A DNA stretch of 32,548 nt from Bacillota bacterium. GTDB taxonomy: Bacteria > Bacillota > Clostridia > Peptostreptococcales > Anaerovoracaceae. The notes under the pieces are model-generated. The model did no database searches and was not told where the DNA came from. It worked only from the letters and a program-made list of their open reading frames with translations. Numbering within the stretch: position 1 is the first letter of the stretch; each line of letters opens with the position of its first letter. Shown one piece after another: positions 15,035 to 23,311 of this stretch. The DNA lies in the NCBI GenBank assembly GCA_017472365.1, contig JAFUQN010000069.1, forward strand, positions 1 to 32,548, given 5' to 3'. Made by a program: the position numbers and the translations under genes.

Positions 15035-16543
15035 ATGTTCGATTTTCTGATTTCACTGGCACCCATTGCAGTGATGCTGGTGACACTTCTTCTCATGAAG
15101 ATGCCGGCTAAAAAGGCCAGCGCCATCACCTTTGCAGTTGCCATGGTGGAATTCATCTTTATCTATAAACCCGGTGTGGAAGGTGCTGTCATCACCATCG
15201 AAAAGGGTCTGGCCATGGGTCTCTTCGTCGGTCTCATCGCCATCGGTGCCATGCTGCTGTACAACCTGGTAGACATGGCCGGCGGTTTCAACACCATTAA
15301 CCAGTTCCTGTCCACATTATTCAAGGACCGCTTTGCTCTGTTCATCCTGATCTGCTGGACCTTCTCCGCGTTCCTTCAGGGGATTGCCGGTTACGGCCTT
15401 CCAGCTGTTATCGCTACCACCATCCTGATCAAGGCTGGCTACGATCCGGCGAAATCCGCCGCCTCGGCTCTGTTAGGCCACTCCTGGGCAATCAGCTTCG
15501 GTTCCATGGGTTCTTCCATCTATGCCATCGATCTGGTGACCGACGCCAACTTCCACGACGTTTTAGTCGGTATGGCGGAATACGGTTCTCTCGGTATGTT
15601 AGCCTGCGGTATGGGCGTTTGCTTTATCTACGGCGGCTTCTCCCACGTGATCAAGGGGCTGAAATTCATTCTCCCCACCTGGATCGCTATGACAGCTTCT
15701 TTATACTTCATGGCTCAGCTGGAAATGGTCTCCGTCATCGGCTTCGTCACCGGCCTGGTGGGCGTCATCGCCATGATGGTTACTTACCGCATCATCAGCA
15801 AAGAAAAGTACGACCACTTTGAAAAGGCGCAGATCAAGAATCTGCTCAACGGTGTACTGCCTTACATCCTGATCGTTGTCATGTCCATCGGTTTCTTCAT
15901 CCTGGATCCCAGCCTGAAGATCACATTCTCCTTCCCCGGTTATGAAACCCTGTTAGGAGTCTTGGTTCCGGCGGAACAGGACTACGTCAAGTTCAACATC
16001 CTGAAGTACCCCTTCACCATTATTCTGATCACCACCCTGATCAGCCTCGTATACTATGACCGCATCGGTCAGCTGAAGCTGAACTCCTTCGGTACCATTG
16101 TGAAGAAGACCTGGAAGAAGATCTACTCCACCGAAATCACCCTGTTCCTGCTTCTCTGTACTGCCAACATCATGATGGACAGCGGAATGATCATCACCCT
16201 GTCCACCAGCATCGTTGCTTTCACCGGTGGTCTGTACCCCATCATGGCGGCTGTCGTAGGAGCCATCGGTGCTTTCATCACCGGTTCCAATACCAACTCC
16301 AACATCCTCTTCGGCGCCCTGCAGGAAAACGCTGCGCTGTCCCTGGGAATGTCCCCGGCTCTGATGTGCGCTGCTCAGTCCATCGCTGCTTCTGTCGGCG
16401 GGGCAATCGGTCCCACCACCACCGCGCTGTCCGCGACGGCCGCTGGTAAGACCGGTCACGAAAGCGAAGTTTATCACCATACGTTACTGCCCACGCTGGC
16501 GGCGGTTGCTGCCATCGGCATCATGAACCTGATCATTCTTTAA
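15035..16543 (+). CDS. LctP-family permease
   Basis: A 502-residue integral membrane protein with about 12 or more hydrophobic helices. It matches the L-lactate permease (LctP/LldP) family in its central FSAFLQGIAGYGLPAVIA segment, SWAISFGSMG, and the C-terminal TGSNTNSN and GPTTTALSATAAGKTG motifs. Characterised members carry lactate or glycolate with protons. Several positions differ from the lactate carriers (for example AGYGLP instead of AGFGTP), and the neighbours are two M20 peptidases, so another organic acid or amino-acid derivative is possible. AAAGGAGA lies eight to nine bases before the ATG. The gene is followed after 19 bases by the M20 gene, with which it forms an operon ending at 17966-17992. 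Confidence 0.87.
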   Translation: MFDFLISLAPIAVMLVTLLLMKMPAKKASAITFAVAMVEFIFIYKPGVEGAVITIEKGLAMGLFVGLIAIGAMLLYNLVDMAGGFNTINQFLSTLFKDRFALFILICWTFSAFLQGIAGYGLPAVIATTILIKAGYDPAKSAASALLGHSWAISFGSMGSSIYAIDLVTDANFHDVLVGMAEYGSLGMLACGMGVCFIYGGFSHVIKGLKFILPTWIAMTASLYFMAQLEMVSVIGFVTGLVGVIAMMVTYRIISKEKYDHFEKAQIKNLLNGVLPYILIVVMSIGFFILDPSLKITFSFPGYETLLGVLVPAEQDYVKFNILKYPFTIILITTLISLVYYDRIGQLKLNSFGTIVKKTWKKIYSTEITLFLLLCTANIMMDSGMIITLSTSIVAFTGGLYPIMAAVVGAIGAFITGSNTNSNILFGALQENAALSLGMSPALMCAAQSIAASVGGAIGPTTTALSATAAGKTGHESEVYHHTLLPTLAAVAAIGIMNLIIL

Positions 16544-16562
16544 TGAGGAAAGGAGTTCTTCC

Positions 16563-17918
16563 ATGAAAAACATCCACGCTCTGATCGACCAAAACCGCGA
16601 ACGCTACATCCAGGATCTGATCGATATCGTATCGGCTCCCTCCATCGGTACCCGACCTGAAACCGTCAGAAACTGTGCGCAGGTCATCGTGGACAAGATG
16701 GCGAAGCTGGGCATCGAAGCACAGATCATGGAGACCATCAACAATCCTGTGATTTTCGCAGAAATGAAATGCAAGAATCCCGATGCTGTTACCGTATTGT
16801 TCTATGGCCACTACGACGTTCAGCCCGCAGATGACCTGGAACTTTGGGACAGCCTCCCCTTCCAGCCGGAAATCCGCAACGGCCGCATCTACGGCCGCGG
16901 CGTTGCCGATAACAAAGGCCAGTTCCTCTGCCATCTCTTAGCCATGGAAGCCATTTTAAAAGAACACGGCGAACTGCCGGTGAACATTAAAATCATTCTG
17001 GACGGCGAAGAAGAAATCGGAAGTAAGGGTCTGGCTGACTTCGCAGCGAAGAACAAAGAACTGCTGAAAGCTGACCTCGTCTACACCTCCGATGGCGGAA
17101 GCCAGCGTACTGATACTCCCACCGTTGTCTTCGGTGTCCGCGGCGTTATGAACTTCGATCTGGATCTAGTCACCGCTGATATCGATAACCACTCTGGAAA
17201 CAAGGGCGGTGTTACCAGAAATCCGGCCTGGGAAATGGTCAAGCTCCTGGACAAGATGATCGACGAAAACGGCCGAGCTCTGATCCCCGGCTTCTACGAC
17301 GCTGTTCTCCCCATGACCGAAAAGGACAAGGAACTGATCGACGCGCTACAGTTCGATCCGGAGCGTTTCGCCAAGGACTTCGGCGTACAGGAAATCATCG
17401 CCAAGGACAAATATGACTACTACGATAAGCTGATGTTCCAGCCCACCCTGACTCTGAACGGTCTCAGAAGCGGCTGGACCGGCGACGGTTGTAAGAACAT
17501 CATTCCCAAGAGCGCCACCGCGAAGATGGAAGTCCGTTTCGCCTGGAAACAGGACCCCGATACCATCTATAAACTGATCGAAGACTTCGTCAAGGAACAC
17601 AATCCCCGCGTCACCATGAAGATGGTGGAAGATTATATGTATCCTTCCAGGAATCTGCCGGACACCCCGATTTTCCAGCCGGTGATCGAAGCTGTGGAAA
17701 AGGCCTGGAATGTGAAGCCCATCGTATGTCCCATTACCGGTGGCAGCTTACCGGACTTCATTTGGACGACCATCATGGAACAACCGTCCATCGTCGTTCC
17801 TTATGCGAACCCCGACGAAGCGAACCACGCTCCCAATGAGAACTTCCTTCTGGATATGTTCCACCAGGGCGTCCACACCTCTGCAGAAGTGATTTGCGCT
17901 CTCGGAAAGTTCAAGTAA
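16563..17918 (+). CDS. M20-family metallopeptidase (dipeptidase-like)
   Basis: A 451-residue M20 zinc peptidase. Motifs: FYGHYDVQPAD (80-90; H83, D85), GRGVADNKGQ (111-120; D116), ILDGEEEIGS (145-154; E150 as base, E151 as ligand), a dimerisation domain over about 190-310 and a C-terminal EANHAPNE carrying the last ligand. GHYDVQP with DGEEEIGS is the spelling of the dipeptidase/carboxypeptidase G2/carnosinase-like branch rather than of ArgE or DapE. No signal peptide, so it acts in the cytosol, presumably on something the adjacent permease brings in. AAAGGAG stands about nine bases before the ATG. Whether the substrate is a dipeptide or an N-acyl amino acid is not decidable here. Confidence 0.9.
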   Translation: MKNIHALIDQNRERYIQDLIDIVSAPSIGTRPETVRNCAQVIVDKMAKLGIEAQIMETINNPVIFAEMKCKNPDAVTVLFYGHYDVQPADDLELWDSLPFQPEIRNGRIYGRGVADNKGQFLCHLLAMEAILKEHGELPVNIKIILDGEEEIGSKGLADFAAKNKELLKADLVYTSDGGSQRTDTPTVVFGVRGVMNFDLDLVTADIDNHSGNKGGVTRNPAWEMVKLLDKMIDENGRALIPGFYDAVLPMTEKDKELIDALQFDPERFAKDFGVQEIIAKDKYDYYDKLMFQPTLTLNGLRSGWTGDGCKNIIPKSATAKMEVRFAWKQDPDTIYKLIEDFVKEHNPRVTMKMVEDYMYPSRNLPDTPIFQPVIEAVEKAWNVKPIVCPITGGSLPDFIWTTIMEQPSIVVPYANPDEANHAPNENFLLDMFHQGVHTSAEVICALGKFK

Positions 17919-17965
17919 CGTTCAAATTCCAACAAAATCGTACATTGCAAATTGACGATATATGT

Positions 17966-17992
17966 AAAAAGCCCCGAAATTCGGGGCTTTTT
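17966..17992. terminator. bidirectional intrinsic terminator between convergent genes
   Basis: AAAAA-GCCCCGA-AAT-TCGGGGC-TTTTT: a 7-base GC-rich stem with A- and T-runs on both sides, ending the LctP-M20 operon on plus and the VirD4-like operon on minus, whose stop codon begins one base away. Confidence 0.95.
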
Positions 17993-19747
17993 CTATTCAT
18001 TTTCTTTGGCGTTTTCCTGTTCTTCTCTTTCTCTTTCTTTTTCCATCGCATCTAATTCCGCAATTTTCGCATCGATGTCTCTCATCAGCGCATCCAAATC
18101 GATGCCGCTTCCCAATCCGCCAAATAATCCTTTATTCTCCATTTCATCGAATTCATCATCGTCCATATCCACAATTTCCACCTGTGGTCCCATGGGACGT
18201 TCCTGGAAGAACGGTCTGCTGGGGATCAGATTTCCTCTGCGGTTAAACGGTAACGATTCTGTCTCTTCCTCGATTTCAACATGTTTCAAGTGTTCTTCCA
18301 GTTCTTTTCTCTTCCGATCCTTTACTACTTCCTTGATATCAAAGACTTCCATTTCCTGTTCATCCCTATTGAAAGAACTTCTGCGGTTCTCCAGACCAGT
18401 ATTGTTGGAAACCGCCGGAAACAGTTCTTCATAATGGGGCAATTTCGACACGAAACACAACCGTTTATCCGGAACCATGACCAACGCCTGACCGGTTTCC
18501 ATCATCGCCAGCTGTTTCGGGCTGATCACCGGTTCATGTAAGATTTGTCCATTACATTCCAGCTCCCACGTTCCACACTTATTGCACAGTTCCGTCAATG
18601 TATTCCAGTTATTTACCCGGAAGGCAACCAAAACAGATGCGTTTTCTGTAATCGTTGCAGCTTCATCGGGCCCGTAAAGTGTATTCAACTGCGTCAATGA
18701 CTGAAGCACCAGGTGACAGCGGATATTTCTGGAACGGCCTGCGGCCATCAGATTATTCAAAGAATCGAAGGCACTTCCAATGTTCCCCAATTCCTCCAAC
18801 ACCATATTGACACGGATCGGAAGGCTGCGGAAACGGAACTGACTGGCAAGATGGATATAATAGCGCATCAGCTGATTGGTCAACACACCACAAAGATTGT
18901 GACCATCCCGTGATTCGTCCGGGAGAATAATATAAATGATCGTCGGTTTTTCCCCATCCAGTTCCTCAATTTTCAAACCATCCGCAGAGAACATTGCCAT
19001 CAGACTCTGATCCCGGATGAATACGGAAAGGCCCTCCATGTACGACGCCAGGATCGATTTTCGTGTCTCAGTTGCTGCATCTACATAAGCTCTCATCAGC
19101 ATTGCCGCCTGAGATCTCGGTTCCAGACGATCCACATATTCTTTCAAATAAATGCTTGCTCCGAATCGTCCTTCTCCTGCGGAAATCATCTGATGTGCAC
19201 TGATAATGTTGATCTTCGCCGGATCCCCTTCGTCCATCAAAGCATAGATCACACCCATAAACAGATCTCTGGCAGAATAGATCCAGAACGTATCATTCGA
19301 CATCTTTTTTTCAGGATATAAACTGCAGGCCAGTTCGTACAGCATCTTGGAGGCCAGCCGGACTTTGATCGGCTCCTTCGTCTTATAAAATTCCCAGATG
19401 ATGTGAAGCGGATCATAGCCATCGCTCAAGTGCGGATTTCGAAAATCGATCACATACTCGATATACTTTTCGTGGTTATAATCAGAAGTTTCCTCGTAGA
19501 TATCACCTTTAGGGTCTGTCACCACAATGGATTCTCCTGCAGTTTTCAGGTCCAGTACAGTGGGAATAATTCCGGAACAGGTCTTTCCGCTTCCCGTAAG
19601 TCCCAGATACAATGCATGACCGGAGCCCGTATACTTCCATGCAGATTTTCCATCGCGGTAGATGATGTTTCCCCCTTCATGATGATCCTGATAGGGAACC
19701 AGCTTTTTTATAATCGTCTTTTTTCTTGTCCAGCGGCTATCCATCAT
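17993..19747 (-). CDS. VirD4/TraG-like ATPase without membrane helices
   Basis: A 584-residue P-loop motor of the VirD4/TraG coupling-protein family. Seen: Walker A GLTGSGKT (49-56), TDPKGDIYE (77-85) as in coupling proteins, Walker B RVNMVLEELGNIG (312-324), and the following LVLQSLTQL (346-354) typical of the family. Classical coupling proteins begin with two membrane helices and work at a type IV channel in conjugation. Here the Walker A is reached within 50 residues and no hydrophobic helix exists. The last 120 residues are highly charged, with an acidic patch (DMDDDEFDEME) and a coiled-coil end. GGAGG lies nine bases before the first of two ATGs; the start overlaps the upstream gene by 11 bases. 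No relaxase or type IV secretion gene is in the window. Inferred: a soluble DNA- or protein-handling motor for the TerY-P/ClpP operon. Confidence 0.85.
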   Translation of the reverse strand: MMDSRWTRKKTIIKKLVPYQDHHEGGNIIYRDGKSAWKYTGSGHALYLGLTGSGKTCSGIIPTVLDLKTAGESIVVTDPKGDIYEETSDYNHEKYIEYVIDFRNPHLSDGYDPLHIIWEFYKTKEPIKVRLASKMLYELACSLYPEKKMSNDTFWIYSARDLFMGVIYALMDEGDPAKINIISAHQMISAGEGRFGASIYLKEYVDRLEPRSQAAMLMRAYVDAATETRKSILASYMEGLSVFIRDQSLMAMFSADGLKIEELDGEKPTIIYIILPDESRDGHNLCGVLTNQLMRYYIHLASQFRFRSLPIRVNMVLEELGNIGSAFDSLNNLMAAGRSRNIRCHLVLQSLTQLNTLYGPDEAATITENASVLVAFRVNNWNTLTELCNKCGTWELECNGQILHEPVISPKQLAMMETGQALVMVPDKRLCFVSKLPHYEELFPAVSNNTGLENRRSSFNRDEQEMEVFDIKEVVKDRKRKELEEHLKHVEIEEETESLPFNRRGNLIPSRPFFQERPMGPQVEIVDMDDDEFDEMENKGLFGGLGSGIDLDALMRDIDAKIAELDAMEKEREREEQENAKENE

Positions 19748-20270
19748 ATGTCAAATCCTCCATCCATAACCGATCGCATGTTTCCTCATCTGCATAGACG
19801 TTTACCACGTCTCCCAGCGTTTCTTTCAGTCGGTCCAGAAGAACCAGCGTGTTGCGGTCCGGATCAACCTGAGTAAAGAACAGCAGTGTGGCTTCACGGC
19901 CAACTTCCTTTGCGATTTCTAAAAACCGGTCATACTGACATTCATCCCTGTGCCCCGAAATCTTTTCCAGGCCCTCAAAGGCCACGACACCTTCAAACTC
20001 ATTCACATAAACCGCCTTTCTGCGAATGTCACAGGCAATTCGGTTCAGTTCTTCCAGCGTCCCGTGGATCGTATATTCCAGGCAATGTTCCAGGCCGCCG
20101 AACTCGCGAATTCCGCAGTCTTCCATGATTTCAGTCACGTACTCCGCAGCCATGCTGCGTTCTTCCCCCTCATCCAGATAAATGATCATGTGGGGCGGCT
20201 GGTATCCTTCTTCCTCATAACACTCCGCACACTCACACATGGTCTCCATCATCTCTCTCAATTCCGTCAT
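19737..20270 (-). CDS. small acidic protein resembling a P-loop ATPase without Walker A
   Basis: I recognise no family with confidence in these 177 residues. The order of predicted strands recalls an AAA+-type core. HMIIYLDEGEERSMAAEY (27-44) sits where a Walker A loop would be but lacks G-x4-G-K-S/T. EGVVAFEGLEKI (93-104) resembles a Walker B strand, and TLLFFTQVD (128-136) a sensor 1 strand. If so, it cannot bind nucleotide normally. The N-terminus carries closely spaced Cys residues (C12, C14, C17), possibly a metal site. The gene abuts the ClpP-like gene (stop TAG directly followed by ATG) and overlaps the VirD4-like gene by 11 bases, so the three are translationally coupled. It could be an adaptor between the two. 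The fold is inference. Confidence 0.7.
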   Translation of the reverse strand: MTELREMMETMCECAECYEEEGYQPPHMIIYLDEGEERSMAAEYVTEIMEDCGIREFGGLEHCLEYTIHGTLEELNRIACDIRRKAVYVNEFEGVVAFEGLEKISGHRDECQYDRFLEIAKEVGREATLLFFTQVDPDRNTLVLLDRLKETLGDVVNVYADEETCDRLWMEDLTYDG

Positions 20271-20876
20271 CTATCTCGCCTCCTGTCTGGCATTCGGATG
20301 ATCGATATAATCGATCAGGCCGTAATCCAACGCTTCTCTTGCTGTCATCCAGTGATTCCGGTCGATATCCTTCAAAACCTCCTCGCAGGAACGTCCGCAC
20401 ATCTGGGCCAGCAGCTTTGCAGAGGTTGTCTTCACATTTGTAATGTGTTCCGCTTCCAACAAAATATCGCTGGCCTGACCCTGAACTCCGCCCAGCGGCT
20501 GATGGATCATGATATCCGTATGGCGTGTTGCACAGCGCTTTCCCGGGGTTCCGGCGGCCAAAAGAAAGGCCGCCATGCTTGCCGCCACACCCGTGGCAAC
20601 CGTCTTCACGTCGCAGCTGATTCCGTACTTGATCATATCGTAAATGATCATCCCCGCGGTGACTGAACCACCGCGGCTGTTGATCACCAGTGTAATGTCT
20701 TCATCGGAACTGTCATCCAGGTAACGAAGCTGCGTCATCACGTTCATTGCCATGTCGTCATCGATCTCACCGTTGATGAAAACCGTACGCTTTCTGAAGT
20801 AATAATTATATAAGTCCATGGACGTTTCGCGGCCGTCCATATTTTTCAAAACGGTCGGTCGAATCAAGGTATTCAT
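20271..20876 (-). CDS. ClpP-family protease paralogue with altered catalytic triad
   Basis: A 201-residue ClpP fold with the oligomer-forming handle region and full length. Ser100 (GVAASMAAF) and His125 (MIHQPLGG) are in place, 25 residues apart as in E. coli ClpP. The third residue, Asp171 in E. coli (ERDRF), aligns with Asn174 in DRNHWM, because spacing from the His is 49 in both. The codon is clearly AAT. The oxyanion-side SPGG motif is SRGG. Listeria ClpP1 is a known case with Asn at this position and altered activity. GGAGG precedes the ATG. It lies in an operon of kinase, phosphatase and vWA genes and not beside clpX or tig, so it is a specialised copy, perhaps regulated by partner or phosphorylation (inference). 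Confidence 0.93.
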   Translation of the reverse strand: MNTLIRPTVLKNMDGRETSMDLYNYYFRKRTVFINGEIDDDMAMNVMTQLRYLDDSSDEDITLVINSRGGSVTAGMIIYDMIKYGISCDVKTVATGVAASMAAFLLAAGTPGKRCATRHTDIMIHQPLGGVQGQASDILLEAEHITNVKTTSAKLLAQMCGRSCEEVLKDIDRNHWMTAREALDYGLIDYIDHPNARQEAR

Positions 20877-20894
20877 CGTTATCCTCCTGTTCTA

Positions 20895-22415
20895 TCAATG
20901 GAATATGGATCCGAAAAATGCGGAAATCAATGTGATTGCTAAAAGAAGTTTCCACGAAACACTCCATACCATACTTAAAATCATAATCAAAACCGTAAAT
21001 CCTACAGCCCAGATGGCTGCCATCAAAATGCTGACGATGTATTCCCACAGTGCATTTTTTCCGAAATGTCTTCCCGGTGTCATCGAAGTGTTGTAAATCA
21101 TCAGGCCGATCATTCCCGATACAATACTTCCATAGACACAGAGATCGTAGCGGAACCAGTCAGGTTCAAAGACACCGTCGATCAGATACGGAACCACATA
21201 CATGGAAATCTGCATCAGTACAGCCAGACCGAGACAAATCGTCAGGAACCAGAACAAAATGGAATTACCGGGTTCACGCAGGGGCTGAAGATTCGCAGTT
21301 CCACCAGTGGAAGTGCTTCCCTGAAAGCCTGTTCCGCCTGCAGGGTTGTTACCGCGGTGAATGATGGGAGATACGCGCTGATAAAATCTATCGTCTGCTT
21401 CGCAGTACGGACAGCTCGTACATCTCTTCCAATGGAAATGATTGGGGTCATCGGGACATGCCACCAGTTCAGAACGGTATCTCTGCAATGCCATCAGCCA
21501 CTGTGTCGCATCTGGACGGAGACGAGGATCTCTATGTCCATCTACAAAGGCCTGATACCACAGTTCATTCAGATAATCTGGAAATGCATCGTTATCCGGT
21601 GCATAGCTGGGAGTTCCGTAACCGGGAACAGTGGTGTAAAACGGCGTTTCTCCACGTTCCACACGTTTGTCCATGGAGATCGGTGCCGGTGCTGATCCTC
21701 CCCGTGTCAGATGACGCTCACAAATGTACGGATGGGCGCCGTTGCGTAACATACGGAAGATATGGATGGCCAGAGCGAAATGATCGCTTTCCTGCGTAAA
21801 TGTGGTTCCGGGACAATCTTCATACGTAGTTCCCGCACAGGCCTTGATCACTTCGGGAGCTACATAACCCGGTGCACAGACAACACAGCGGTAGGTCTGA
21901 CCGTTGTTGCGGACATGACACGAATCCGCGTCCACAAAGCTTACGGACCAGTCCGGTTTGATTTTGATATTGTTGGGGTTGAAGTCACCGATCACCTGAC
22001 CCATGCTGTGCATTTTATTGGTCAGGCTGCAGAGGCTGATCAACGTATCCACTCTCTGTTCCATAGTCACATCGGCACTTCGGTTGGGCGGATAATCGTA
22101 CAGATCATCCAACTCACGGCTGGCATTGATACGGTTCATTCCAAAGCCTACGAAATCCCATGTATCATTGTACAGCGGTGCCATGGGCCAGGCCACGTTA
22201 TCGGACAGATGGCTGACCTGAAAACCCGGAAGTTCACCGATGTCCACCATGGCATTGATCTTTCTTTCACGCTTCTGCGCATCCTGAGGGTCGTGATATA
22301 ATTTTGCCAGTTTTTTCGGATATCCCACGATTTCGTAAATGGCGCCTTCACCGCCAGAACTCATGGGGGGTTCTCTCAATTCCAAAGCAGTCCCTGCTCC
22401 TGTATATACCTTCAT
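20895..22415 (-). CDS. divergent Ser/Thr protein kinase with zinc ribbon and membrane helices
   Basis: A 506-residue kinase of the type found in TerY-P triads. Glycine loop SSGGEGAIYEI (19-29), lysine K38 in LAKLY, catalytic loop GDFNPNNI (143-150) in place of HRDLKPxN, metal site VDADS (161-165) in place of DFG, and APEVI (187-191). Catalytic D144 and N149 and metal D162 remain, so activity is plausible. A Cys/His cluster follows (C320, H326, H328, C332, C335, C338), then about four membrane helices (385-412, 423-441, 458-480, 484-503). I set the start at 22415, where AAGGAGG lies eight bases upstream and the ATG overlaps the phosphatase stop as ATGA. An ATG 12 codons earlier lies inside the phosphatase gene without a good site. 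The role would be phosphorylation of operon partners or targets at the membrane. Confidence 0.9.
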   Translation of the reverse strand: MKVYTGAGTALELREPPMSSGGEGAIYEIVGYPKKLAKLYHDPQDAQKRERKINAMVDIGELPGFQVSHLSDNVAWPMAPLYNDTWDFVGFGMNRINASRELDDLYDYPPNRSADVTMEQRVDTLISLCSLTNKMHSMGQVIGDFNPNNIKIKPDWSVSFVDADSCHVRNNGQTYRCVVCAPGYVAPEVIKACAGTTYEDCPGTTFTQESDHFALAIHIFRMLRNGAHPYICERHLTRGGSAPAPISMDKRVERGETPFYTTVPGYGTPSYAPDNDAFPDYLNELWYQAFVDGHRDPRLRPDATQWLMALQRYRSELVACPDDPNHFHWKRCTSCPYCEADDRFYQRVSPIIHRGNNPAGGTGFQGSTSTGGTANLQPLREPGNSILFWFLTICLGLAVLMQISMYVVPYLIDGVFEPDWFRYDLCVYGSIVSGMIGLMIYNTSMTPGRHFGKNALWEYIVSILMAAIWAVGFTVLIMILSMVWSVSWKLLLAITLISAFFGSIFH

Positions 22416-23281
22416 TTCTGTACCTCCTTCGAAAACAGGGAACGCTTCCAATCCAATGCTTTGCAGAGGAAGTCTGTCGTTACCTGATATAATTTATCGT
22501 ATATTGGCGATGTACGTTTTTCATGGAACATTACCACCAATGTCTTGTCATCGTCAATGAATTCTTCCGGATACTTCTCCAGATAGGACTTGACCATGTT
22601 CTCCAGGACCGGAAGATCCTGTTCCTTAACATTGTCCAGGTTGAGATACTGCTTTGCCATCGCTTCATCTACAGCAGATGTTCCGTTTCCTGTCAGCGAT
22701 GCCGGGCACAGTTCTTCCCAAAGTCCATCCGTCATCAGCATGACAGAAGATACGTCTCCATCCAGAGAATTAAACTTCCAGTACGTATCTCCGAACGCCA
22801 GCGGATAAACGCGGCCATATGCATCGCGCTGCTGTTCCGTTACTTTGACATACGCTCCATTGACTAAACGCGCAATCATTCCGCTGTCGCCGGACTGACC
22901 GTAATACAGCTTCGTGCCATGGAACACCGCCAGACATAACGTACAGTCATACTCATCCTCCGGATATATCTCCGCCGGTACTGCTTCCGCTCTCGCCACC
23001 GCCACCACCGCTTTATACGCACGTTCAAAGCTTTCTTTGATCACTGCCAGCACTTCTTCCTTCATCATGCCGACAGCAATGTTTTCAGCGCAGTGATTCA
23101 CGGCAATCTCGCTGGCGATGGTTGCCCCAACGTCGGAATGGAGCTCGCTTCCGAGACCATCGGCAACGGCAGCGACGACGATTCCGTCGCTGCCATAAGC
23201 CACGTAACACGCATCCTGACAAGGGATTCCGTGTTTGATATGATAGGGCCCCGCTACGGAGGCCTGATATGTATAAATCAT
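22412..23281 (-). CDS. PP2C-family protein phosphatase of the TerY-P triad
   Basis: A 289-residue metal-dependent Ser/Thr phosphatase. Metal-binding and core motifs: PCQDAC (20-25; D23), VAAVADGLGSE (36-46; D41 and G42), YGQSGDSGMIAR in the centre and MLMTDGLWEEL for the third metal-ligand region. The early GIPCQDA element is typical of the kinase-linked phosphatases of TerY-P loci. AAAGGAGGG lies six to seven bases before the ATG. Its stop overlaps the kinase start by four bases (ATGA), which keeps kinase and phosphatase in fixed ratio. The gene sits 30 bases after the vWA gene. Expected role: reversing phosphorylation by the adjacent kinase, possibly on the vWA protein. Direct targets are unknown. 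Confidence 0.92.
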   Translation of the reverse strand: MIYTYQASVAGPYHIKHGIPCQDACYVAYGSDGIVVAAVADGLGSELHSDVGATIASEIAVNHCAENIAVGMMKEEVLAVIKESFERAYKAVVAVARAEAVPAEIYPEDEYDCTLCLAVFHGTKLYYGQSGDSGMIARLVNGAYVKVTEQQRDAYGRVYPLAFGDTYWKFNSLDGDVSSVMLMTDGLWEELCPASLTGNGTSAVDEAMAKQYLNLDNVKEQDLPVLENMVKSYLEKYPEEFIDDDKTLVVMFHEKRTSPIYDKLYQVTTDFLCKALDWKRSLFSKEVQK

Positions 23282-23311
23282 GTTATCCCTCCTTTGGATG
23301 CATAAAACACA

